This document shows positions 1-6,199 of a stretch of 18,000 nt of DNA, one piece after another. The notes under the pieces are model-generated. The model was not told the DNA's origin. It saw only the letters and a list, made by a program, of their open reading frames with translations, and did no database searches. The position numbers were made by a program, and so were the translations under genes. The stretch's first letter is position 1, and each line of letters opens with the position of its first letter. The stretch is from assembly GCA_025457725.1 (NCBI GenBank), contig JALOTU010000003.1, positions 1-18,000 of the forward strand, read 5' to 3'. The DNA is from Verrucomicrobiota bacterium. GTDB taxonomy: Bacteria; Verrucomicrobiota; Verrucomicrobiia; Limisphaerales; DSYF01.

Positions 1-21
1 ATCAGATGAGAATGGACTCCC

Positions 22-471
22 ATGATCGCTGACTCGCTGGCCAACGCTGACCTGTACTTGGGGCTGGGACCAAGATTCCGACAGGCTTTCAACTTTCTGC
101 GGAGCACAGATCTCGACCGCCTGCCTGTCGGCAAGACGGATTTGGACGGGGCATCTCTTTTTGTCTCGGTGCAGGAATACACCACGAAACCCGCTATGCA
201 AGGCAGTTGGGAAGCCCACCGTCGCTACATTGACCTGCAATGCATCATCCAGGGTGTCGAACGGATCGGCCATGCATTGCTGGATCGCATGAAACCCGGC
301 GCCTATGACGCAGCCGGGGATTTATTGGAGCTTTCCGGTGCGGGCGAATCGCTGCGACTCCAGGTCGGCGACTTCGCCATCTTTTTCCCCCACGACGCCC
401 ACATGCCCAACCTGGCTGCGGATGAACCGGGCCGGGTGAAGAAGATCGTGGTCAAGATCGCAGTCGAATAG
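22..471 (+). CDS. YhcH/YjgK/YiaL family protein
   Basis: This 149-residue protein matches the YhcH/YjgK/YiaL (DUF386) family in length and overall pattern. These are small cupin-fold proteins associated with sugar and sialic-acid catabolism or with the beta subunit of evolved beta-galactosidase; the exact substrate is usually unknown. The visible family signature is the central segment with EAHRRYIDLQ (about residues 64-73), followed by a glycine-containing strand and a C-terminal metal-site-like stretch with FFPHDAHMPNL (about 121-131), in which the histidines are typical cupin ligands. It starts at ATG 22 with only a weak purine-rich tract upstream. It is followed after 55 bases by the deacetylase-like gene on the same strand, so the two may be co-transcribed. 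No specific sugar pathway is indicated by the neighbours. The family call is firm; the biochemical role is not. Confidence 0.88.
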   Translation: MIADSLANADLYLGLGPRFRQAFNFLRSTDLDRLPVGKTDLDGASLFVSVQEYTTKPAMQGSWEAHRRYIDLQCIIQGVERIGHALLDRMKPGAYDAAGDLLELSGAGESLRLQVGDFAIFFPHDAHMPNLAADEPGRVKKIVVKIAVE

Positions 472-526
472 CATCTGACCGCCCCCGTGGACCAACTGTT
501 TTGCTGTCGCAGGCGCCATTGAGCCG

Positions 527-1390
527 ATGAAGATCATCACTGAAGAGCAGTGCACCAGTTACCATGCACCCGGACATCCGGAGCGGCCGACCCGCATCAC
601 CCGGACCACGGCCAGTTTTCAGAAGCAGGTGTCGCTGCCCATTCAATGGACCGTGCCGGGTCCATGCCGGGACGAGCAGCTGTTCCGGGCCCACACGCCG
701 CATCACCTGGCCCGACTGACGCAGCCGCACGATTTCGACGGCGACACACCGTATCACCCCGGCATTGCGGATCGGGCGCGGGCGTCCGTTGGCGCGGCCC
801 TGGAGGCCCTGCGGCTGGCCCGGGGCGGCGAAGCGGTGTTCAGCCTGATGCGTCCCCCGGGGCATCACGCCATGCCGGATCACGCGATGGGGTTCTGCTA
901 CCTGAACAACGTGGCCATCGCGGTGCTCGAGGCGTTGGCCACCGGTGTGGAACAGGTGGCGGTGTTCGATTTTGACGTGCATCATGGCAACGGCACCGAG
1001 GCCATCCTCCTGAACCGCAAAGGGGTGGAATTCCATTCCGTCCATCAATCCCCCTGTTATCCCGGGACGGGCCTGGCGGATGTCGGAAACAACTGCTTCA
1101 ATTATCCCGTGGCCCCGGGGACCCCGCGGAAGGACTACCGCCATGTGCTCGAAAAGGCGATTGCGGCCATGATGTCCGGCAAGCCGTGCCTGGTCGCGGT
1201 GTCCGCGGGGTTTGACGCGTATACCGGCGATCCGCTGGCCCAGGGCACTCTCGAAGTGGAGGATTTCCACTGGCTGGGAGAGCGCCTGCGCGGGCTGGAT
1301 GTGCCGGTCTTCAGTCTGCTGGAGGGCGGTTACAGCACGGATCTCCCGGACCTGATTCGCGCCTACCTGGCGGGGCTTTCGGGCCTGTGA
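527..1390 (+). CDS. Histone deacetylase family protein (zinc amidohydrolase)
   Basis: This 287-residue protein belongs to the arginase/deacetylase superfamily that includes class II-type histone deacetylases, AcuC and acetylpolyamine amidohydrolases. The ordered motifs are all present: GHPERP near the N terminus (16-21), RPPGHHA with the paired catalytic histidines H113 and H114, FDFDVHHGNGT with zinc ligands D150 and H152, SAGFD with zinc ligand D230, and LEGGY with the transition-state tyrosine Y269. All residues needed for hydrolysis of an acyl-lysine or acylpolyamine amide are therefore intact. At under 300 residues it is a compact bacterial form. There is no signal peptide, so it should be cytoplasmic. 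The start is ATG 527, with a GAG shortly upstream. The stop codon lies one base from the stop of the convergent glucoamylase-like gene. The substrate (lysine, polyamine or acetoin-linked) cannot be told from sequence. Confidence 0.93.
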   Translation: MKIITEEQCTSYHAPGHPERPTRITRTTASFQKQVSLPIQWTVPGPCRDEQLFRAHTPHHLARLTQPHDFDGDTPYHPGIADRARASVGAALEALRLARGGEAVFSLMRPPGHHAMPDHAMGFCYLNNVAIAVLEALATGVEQVAVFDFDVHHGNGTEAILLNRKGVEFHSVHQSPCYPGTGLADVGNNCFNYPVAPGTPRKDYRHVLEKAIAAMMSGKPCLVAVSAGFDAYTGDPLAQGTLEVEDFHWLGERLRGLDVPVFSLLEGGYSTDLPDLIRAYLAGLSGL

Positions 1391-1391
1391 A

Positions 1392-2711
1392 TCAGGCGGC
1401 GGGAATCCGCCAGTCGGTTGCCGCCGCCTTGAATCCCGCCCGCTGCATGCCGCGTTGCGCCTCGGGATTCTTCATGAAGGTCTCCCAAACCCATCCCGTC
1501 CGGGCGTTCTCAGCCATCAACAAAGTGATTCCCGTGTTGATGGTCAACACATGCTCCGCCGCCCAGTGCCTGCCCGGATGGAAGGCGTCGGCAAACCCGT
1601 ATCGATTCCAGGCCAGTTCGCCGAAGCGCTCCCGGATCGAACGCAACACCTGGATCGAATCCTCCCGCAGGAAGGGCAGCGAGCCTCCGGCGGCACAGGG
1701 AACAATCGAGCCGTCAATCGGTCCCACGCGCGGCGGACCGCCCCACACCGCGTAACCGCGGCTCGACTCCGAAGCCGTGATGCCCCACAGGGTTCGGCCC
1801 CAATGCGGAAACTCCCCCGCCAATTCCGTGCAGAACTTCCGATGCGCCATGGTGGCGGCAACCGAATTCTGGAAGTAATCCGCGCAGGCGTCCTCAACCC
1901 CACGGAAGTCAAACCAGGCGTGCGAATACTGGTGAATGAACAGCGGCGCGCTGGTGTCGATGTACTGCAGGCCGCCGTAGCGGAAGACCGGACGGCGCCA
2001 GGCCACCCAGGAGACGGAGGGTATGGAGTGCTGCGACGCGCCCAACGCCAGCAGGTTGAGCAGCATGTGCTCGGAGTAGGTGTCCCAGGTTGCCTGGAGA
2101 AACCCGTGTTCGGGGGTCCAGCCATGACTCATGTACGGCCCGTCCCGATACATCCACTGCCAGTCCACCCGGTCAAACACCTCCGTTGCCAGCTGCTGGA
2201 TCTCGTCGTCATGGAAATGTTGCCGGCAGGTCAGCACGCCGCACAGCAGCAACGCGGTGTCAATCGAGGACACCTCGCTGCGCAACCGGCGCTCGCCGGT
2301 CTTCCAGTCCACAAAGTGAAAGAAGAACCCCTGCTGGTGGGGAAGCTGATGGCGCAGAAACCTCAGGGTGATCCGAACCCGGTCCGCCGCGGCACGATGT
2401 GTGATCCATCCCCGCGCCTCCGCCACGCACAGGGCACTCAGCCCGAATCCGGTGCCCGCGATGCTCGAAACGCTGCTCCGATCCCTGCCCGCAAACACCA
2501 CCCGATCCTTCACCAACCCGGTGCGCGGATGCGCGGAGTCCCAGAACAGTGCAAAACTGGCGCGCTGAACCTCCTCCAACAGCTGGTCATCGGAGAGGGC
2601 ACGCGGACTTCGACGAAAGATCGAGAAGATCGATCCCAAAGGCACCGCCCCGCTGGCCACGCTTGCGGTGCCCATCGCCAACGTCGTCAACATGGCTCGA
2701 CGCGTCATCAC
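1392..2711 (-). CDS. Glucoamylase-family (PF10091-like) protein with Tat signal
   Basis: This 439-residue protein begins with TRRAML, a good match to the twin-arginine motif, followed by a hydrophobic stretch rich in Ala, Gly and Ser to about residue 27. It is probably exported folded by the Tat pathway. The mature part fits the bacterial glycoamylase family (PF10091). ALFWDSAHPRTGLVKDR lies near residues 53-69, DTYSEHMLLNLLALG in the middle, then IHQYSHAWFDFRG, LWGITASESSRGY with the WGGPP and DGSIVPCAAGGSLPF blocks, and a C-terminal HPGRHWAAEH...NTGITLLMAEN segment. Members have an (alpha/alpha)-barrel and are thought to act on glucans; some are fused to cyclic beta-1,2-glucan synthases. 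The substrate here is unknown. ATG 2711 is chosen because it gives the complete Tat signal; the next ATG, at 2708, is equally possible. It is divergent from aroK and convergent with the deacetylase-like gene. Confidence 0.9.
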   Translation of the reverse strand: MMTRRAMLTTLAMGTASVASGAVPLGSIFSIFRRSPRALSDDQLLEEVQRASFALFWDSAHPRTGLVKDRVVFAGRDRSSVSSIAGTGFGLSALCVAEARGWITHRAAADRVRITLRFLRHQLPHQQGFFFHFVDWKTGERRLRSEVSSIDTALLLCGVLTCRQHFHDDEIQQLATEVFDRVDWQWMYRDGPYMSHGWTPEHGFLQATWDTYSEHMLLNLLALGASQHSIPSVSWVAWRRPVFRYGGLQYIDTSAPLFIHQYSHAWFDFRGVEDACADYFQNSVAATMAHRKFCTELAGEFPHWGRTLWGITASESSRGYAVWGGPPRVGPIDGSIVPCAAGGSLPFLREDSIQVLRSIRERFGELAWNRYGFADAFHPGRHWAAEHVLTINTGITLLMAENARTGWVWETFMKNPEAQRGMQRAGFKAAATDWRIPAA

Positions 2712-2926
2712 TGCGACTGCTCCCCATCGCCCCCGCGGGCCCCTTCCCCCCCAACCGCCATCTGAGGCTCTCCTGCAGTGGGCTTAATGCAAAGTAGCAT
2801 ACACACTTACTGGCGCAACACGGGATGGCTGCATCGTGAGGGGAAACTTTACGTAACGCGGTTCAGAAGTTTCAGGAGGTGAGAATCGGCGTGCAGTGAT
2901 GGTTGGTTTAGGTTAACTCGACGCCT
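2712..2926. promoter_or_regulatory. Divergent intergenic region with orphan ribosome-binding site and mini-ORF
   Basis: This 215-base gap separates the divergent glucoamylase-like gene and aroK, so promoters for both should lie here. No convincing -35/-10 pair could be fixed by eye. A near-perfect Shine-Dalgarno sequence, AGGAGGTGAGA, lies at 2874-2884. It is too far (about 45 bases) from the aroK GTG start at 2927 to serve it directly. Just downstream are GTG CAG TGA (2891-2899) and an overlapping ATG GTT GGT TTA GGT TAA (2899-2916), which would encode the pentapeptide MVGLG. An in-frame TAG at 2909-2911 prevents a longer aroK reading frame. The strong site with two tiny frames may be a leader, or chance. 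Confidence 0.35.
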
Positions 2927-3466
2927 GTGCAAGCCAACCGAGTCATCCGCAATGTTGCCCTGATCGGTTTCATGGGCACCGGCAAGACCAGCGTGGGGCG
3001 GGCGCTGGCGGAGTTGCTCGGGTTCCGTTTCGTGGATACCGACGAGCTCATTGAAACCCGGGCGCGGAAACGGGTCGCCGAGATCTTCGCCCAGGACGGC
3101 GAAGCGGCGTTCCGAAGGTTGGAGGAGAGCGTGGTGAGCGAACTGGCCGGGTTGGACAAAGTGATGATTGCCACGGGCGGCGGGCTGCCGACGCGACAGG
3201 CCAACCTCGACGCGCTCAAGACCCATGCGCTGGTCGTCTGCCTCTGGGCTTCCCCCGAGAAGATCTTCGAACGGGTCGGAACCCAGTCCCATCGCCCGCT
3301 GCTCAACGTGCCTGACCCGCTGGGGCGCATCCGGCAACTGCTGGAGGAGCGCACCCCGTTCTACAAACAGGCGGATGTGATGATCGCCACCGAGGGCCGG
3401 CCGATCCGCGAGGTGGCGCAACAGGTCGCCACCCAGTTCCACATGGCCTGCAAAGGCAATCCATGA
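2927..3466 (+). CDS. aroK: Shikimate kinase
   Basis: This gene encodes a 179-residue shikimate kinase, which phosphorylates shikimate at the 3-hydroxyl with ATP in the cytoplasm (fifth step of the chorismate pathway). The diagnostic residues are all visible: Walker A GFMGTGKT at 14-21, the DTD motif with shikimate and magnesium contacts at D37 and D39, AFRRLE with the substrate arginine R63, GGG at 84-86 followed by R90, HRPLL with lid arginine R123, and the late RxxxY at R142-Y146. The length is normal for the family. The start is GTG 2927, forced by an in-frame TAG at 2909-2911; no Shine-Dalgarno is suitably placed for it. The last four bases (ATGA) overlap the queG start, so the two genes are probably translationally coupled. 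Shikimate kinases occur as aroK or aroL; the symbol follows the common bacterial default. Confidence 0.95.
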   Translation: MQANRVIRNVALIGFMGTGKTSVGRALAELLGFRFVDTDELIETRARKRVAEIFAQDGEAAFRRLEESVVSELAGLDKVMIATGGGLPTRQANLDALKTHALVVCLWASPEKIFERVGTQSHRPLLNVPDPLGRIRQLLEERTPFYKQADVMIATEGRPIREVAQQVATQFHMACKGNP

Positions 3467-4557
3467 AGGACCTCATCCGGGCCCGGGCTCTCGAGCTGGG
3501 GTTTGATGTCTGCCGGTTCGCGTCCGCGGCAGCACCGACCACGTCGGGCCATTTTGAAGAATGGATCGAGTCCGGCAAACACGGCGAAATGGGCTACCTG
3601 ACCCGCAATGCCGCCAAACGGGTCGATCCGCAGCAGGTGCTGCCCGGCGCCCGAAGCATCGTGTGCGTGGCGCTCAACTATGGGCTCTCGCCGGGCGTGA
3701 AAGCCGACACCGGGAGCCAGGAGTCCGCACCGCGAGCCCCCGCGTCAGACCCCGCACAGCCGGTCGCCCGAGGCGTGACGGCCCGATACGCGCGCCACGC
3801 GGATTACCATGGCGTCATGGGGGATCGTTTGCGCGAACTCTCCCGGTTCATTGAAGAACGGGGCGACAGCGGCACGCGCTCGCTCGCCTACGTCGATACC
3901 GGCCCCCTGCTCGAGCGCGACTTCGCGCAACGTGCCGGTGTGGGGTTTGTGGGGAAGCACACCAATGTCATCAGCCGTCGATTCGGCAACTGGATTTTGC
4001 TGGGCGAACTGCTCACCACTCTGGACCTGGCCCCGGATCCCCCGGAGAAGAACCGGTGCGGCTCCTGCACGCGGTGCCTCGCCGCCTGCCCCACCCAGGC
4101 CATCCTCGCCCCCTTTCAGCTGGATGCGCGGCTGTGCATCTCCTATCTGACCATCGAGCTCAAAGGTTCGATCCCCGTTGACCTGCGTCCGGCCATCGGC
4201 AACCGCATCTTCGGATGTGACGACTGCCTGGAGGTCTGTCCCTGGAACCGGTTCGCCGCGGAATCGCGCCTGATGCAACAGTATCGCCGGGAGGATCTGG
4301 CAACCCCCGACCTGCTCGAATGGCTCACGCTGGATGCAGCCGCGTTCAAGCAACGATTCCGAGGAACGCCCATCGAGCGCAGCAAGCGTCGCGGACTCCT
4401 GCGCAACGTCTGCGTGGCGCTGGGCAACGTGGGCGGAGCGGAAAGCCTTCCTGCCCTTCAGAGCGCCTCCCGCGATCCGGAACGACTCATCGCCGAACAC
4501 GCGCTCTGGGCCATCGCGCAAATCGAGGCACGCAACAGGGCCACCGCATCCGGATAA
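3463..4557 (+). CDS. queG: Epoxyqueuosine reductase
   Basis: This gene encodes a 364-residue epoxyqueuosine reductase, a cobalamin- and iron-sulfur-dependent enzyme that reduces epoxyqueuosine to queuosine in the wobble position of GUN tRNAs. The N-terminal cobalamin-binding region runs to about residue 190 and contains YVDTGPLLE with the catalytic aspartate D145, followed by GVGFVGKHTN. Two cluster motifs follow: CGSCTRCLAACP (C199, C202, C205, C209) and CDDCLEVCPWNRFA (C252, C255, C259). The C-terminal part has HEAT-like helices (LLRNVCVALGNVG...LIAEHALWAIAQIE) that contact tRNA in known structures. Between ALNY (70-73) and ARYA (107-110) there is a Pro/Ala/Ser-rich linker roughly 15 residues longer than I expect for the family. 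The start codon overlaps the aroK stop as ATGA. Confidence 0.95.
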   Translation: MKDLIRARALELGFDVCRFASAAAPTTSGHFEEWIESGKHGEMGYLTRNAAKRVDPQQVLPGARSIVCVALNYGLSPGVKADTGSQESAPRAPASDPAQPVARGVTARYARHADYHGVMGDRLRELSRFIEERGDSGTRSLAYVDTGPLLERDFAQRAGVGFVGKHTNVISRRFGNWILLGELLTTLDLAPDPPEKNRCGSCTRCLAACPTQAILAPFQLDARLCISYLTIELKGSIPVDLRPAIGNRIFGCDDCLEVCPWNRFAAESRLMQQYRREDLATPDLLEWLTLDAAAFKQRFRGTPIERSKRRGLLRNVCVALGNVGGAESLPALQSASRDPERLIAEHALWAIAQIEARNRATASG

Positions 4558-4644
4558 CGCGTGGAGCCCGATGGCCGCTCTCCTGTCCGGTCGCTTCTTC
4601 TCCGGCGCGGGAAACGCGGCAGGAACGGTTGGAACCAGGATAAC

Positions 4645-4661
4645 GCCGGTTTTCAACCGGC
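4645..4661. repeat. Perfect hairpin GCCGGTT-TTC-AACCGGC
   Basis: A perfect 7-base inverted repeat with a three-base loop lies 84 bases after the queG stop. It could act as a terminator stem for the aroK-queG transcript, but no run of T follows. It may instead be part of the dispersed palindromic element that continues to 4723. Confidence 0.5.
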
Positions 4662-4679
4662 CCGGGAATAGGGTGCACT

Positions 4680-4723
4680 GCAGGTGGGCTCAATTTGCCG
4701 GCTCGAAAGCCGGCGATACCTGC
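4680..4723. repeat. Nested palindrome upstream of pdxH (REP-like)
   Basis: The outer arms GCAGGT (4680-4685) and ACCTGC (4718-4723) enclose a perfect inner stem GCCGGCT (4697-4703) / AGCCGGC (4708-4714) with loop CGAA. The two-level structure and its position between genes resemble extragenic palindromic elements. An open reading frame from 4684 crosses it in frame with pdxH, but that extension has no family support. Confidence 0.5.
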
Positions 4724-4806
4724 CGGATGAAGACGCGTCTGCCGCGGGGCTGGAGCTTCAGCGCATGGACAGGCAAGCGGTTCCCGTCTATAACAACCGG
4801 CAACAC

Positions 4807-5511
4807 ATGTCACTGGCGGACCAACGGCGGGATTTTCAATCGGGCGCACTCAACCGGAGCGGGATGCATTCGGACCCCATCGCCCAGTTTCACCAGTGGT
4901 TTGGCCAGGCCAGCCGTCCCGCAGGGGGACGATTCCGCCGGTTCGCCATCGGGCTTTACAAGGCGTTCCAGGAGCTGCGGGGGCATCCGCCGCTCGATCC
5001 CAACGCCATGGTGCTCGCGACAGTGGATGGCGAAGGACAACCTTCCGCCCGAACCGTGCTTCTCAAGGGTGTGGATGCCGCCGGTTTCACCTTTTTCACC
5101 AATTACCAGAGCCGGAAGGGGCGTGAACTCGAGAACAATCCCAATGCCGCCCTGGTGTTTTACTGGCCGAAACTGGAACGGCAGGTCTGCATTTCGGGTT
5201 CGGTGACCCGGCTTCCCCGCGAGGCGTCCGAAGCCTACTTCCATTCGCGCCCGCGAGGCAGCCAGCTGGGCGCGTGGGCCTCCGCTCAAAGCACCGTCAT
5301 CCCGAGTCGCAAAGTGCTGGAGGAGGCGGAGCGTCGGCTGGAAAAGGAATACGCGGGCAGGACGATTCCCCTGCCGCCCTTCTGGGGAGGGTATCTGCTC
5401 ACGCCCAACCGGTTGGAATTCTGGCAGGGCCGCGCCAGCCGGCTGCACGACCGCTTCGAGTTCGCCCGCAACGGCGACGGGACCTGGACGCTCAACCGGC
5501 TCAGCCCTTGA
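4807..5511 (+). CDS. pdxH: Pyridoxamine 5'-phosphate oxidase
   Basis: This gene encodes an FMN-dependent oxidase that converts pyridoxine or pyridoxamine 5'-phosphate to pyridoxal 5'-phosphate, the last step of B6 salvage and of the DXP-dependent route. I take ATG 4807, giving 234 residues. Here the protein opens MSLADQRRDF, which aligns with the LRREY-type N terminus of E. coli PdxH (218 residues). Starts at 4684 or 4765 add residues without family similarity and would translate part of an intergenic palindrome. Conserved blocks are AMVLATVDGEGQPSART, VLLKG, FTNYQSRKGRELENNP, WPKLERQVCISG, YFHSRPRGSQLGAWAS, PLPPFWGGY and the C-terminal FWQGRASRLHDRF, which carries FMN and PLP contacts. It stands alone, 249 bases after queG. 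Product pyridoxal phosphate is the cofactor of the GcvP encoded further along, but no regulatory link is visible. Confidence 0.94.
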   Translation: MSLADQRRDFQSGALNRSGMHSDPIAQFHQWFGQASRPAGGRFRRFAIGLYKAFQELRGHPPLDPNAMVLATVDGEGQPSARTVLLKGVDAAGFTFFTNYQSRKGRELENNPNAALVFYWPKLERQVCISGSVTRLPREASEAYFHSRPRGSQLGAWASAQSTVIPSRKVLEEAERRLEKEYAGRTIPLPPFWGGYLLTPNRLEFWQGRASRLHDRFEFARNGDGTWTLNRLSP

Positions 5512-5520
5512 CTTCTGCGC

Positions 5521-5569
5521 GGTTGATTTTCAGAGTCCGCATGCGAGAGTGCCTTGTAGGAAATCAACC
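5521..5569. repeat. Inverted repeat between pdxH and the 194-residue gene
   Basis: Arms GGTTGATTT (5521-5529) and AAATCAACC (5561-5569) are exact complements separated by 31 bases. This could be a terminator-like stem for pdxH or an operator for the following gene, whose start is at 5614. Neither role is shown by the sequence. Confidence 0.35.
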
Positions 5570-5613
5570 CGCACGATCATGCTGTTCGATCGGCAGAGCA
5601 TAGGAGCATTGTC

Positions 5614-6198
5614 ATGACAGCTGATAGAGATTGGAATCCCGCTGAAGAAGAATCATCAAGTTGCCTTGTGGTGATTCTCTATGAAACCAAGGACGCGTTG
5701 ACGCGCGCCCTGGAACTGTGTGACCGCATCATGAACCGCCTTTGGGAGGACATGAACATCGAGGTCGCGCACTGGCCCATGGACGAACTGACCGCGGCAG
5801 CCACGTGTGAAGACGCAATGACCAAGGCCGCCTGCGCCGACATCGTCGTGGTGGCCGCCGATCGGGAGGGCGAGTTTCCGGGTGAGTTCTCGTTCTGGTC
5901 GGAACGCTGGCTGGCACAACGTGAGAGGCGCGAAGGGGCGTTGGTCGGCTTGTTCCACCCAGAAGACCGGAAGGAGGCTGAGGCCGGTCTGCGGGACAGG
6001 CAATTGCACCGGCTCGCCTTGCGCGCCGGCATGGATTACCTGAATCACCTGCCCGCCACGCCTCCCTGCTCCATCCCGGACATCACCGGTTGGTGCACCT
6101 CGCGGGCCGACACCGTAACGCGCACGCTGGACCAGATCATCCGGACCGAGCCGAAGCGGAATCCCGGTTCACACTCCGTCGGCAACGGAGCAAGCTGA
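5614..6198 (+). CDS. Conserved-looking hypothetical protein, receiver/Rossmann-like alpha/beta
   Basis: I do not recognise this 194-residue protein with certainty. The reading frame is well supported by AGGAG at 5602-5606, seven bases before the ATG. The sequence alternates predicted strands and helices. A first strand, CLVVILYE (about 17-24), is followed by a long helix with CDRIMNRLWEDMN, a second strand around IEVAHWPMDEL, and a third hydrophobic strand ACADIVVVAAD (about 74-84). A segment FWSERWLAQRERREGALVGLF follows. This layout resembles a small Rossmann- or response-regulator-like fold, but the acidic phosphorylation site of a true receiver is not evident. No signal peptide or membrane helix is seen. 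The C-terminal 25 residues are polar and probably disordered. Its stop is one base from the convergent gyrA stop. I have a vague impression of similar proteins in verrucomicrobia; treat that as unverified. Confidence 0.7.
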   Translation: MTADRDWNPAEEESSSCLVVILYETKDALTRALELCDRIMNRLWEDMNIEVAHWPMDELTAAATCEDAMTKAACADIVVVAADREGEFPGEFSFWSERWLAQRERREGALVGLFHPEDRKEAEAGLRDRQLHRLALRAGMDYLNHLPATPPCSIPDITGWCTSRADTVTRTLDQIIRTEPKRNPGSHSVGNGAS

Positions 6199-6199
6199 G

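Noticed and set aside
1455..2765. Plus-strand open frame opposite the glucoamylase-like gene
   Set aside because: It is an antisense shadow with no recognisable fold; the minus-strand frame has a Tat signal and family motifs.
4684..4806. Upstream in-frame extension of pdxH
   Set aside because: It translates an intergenic palindrome and has no match to the PdxH N terminus, whereas ATG 4807 aligns with it.
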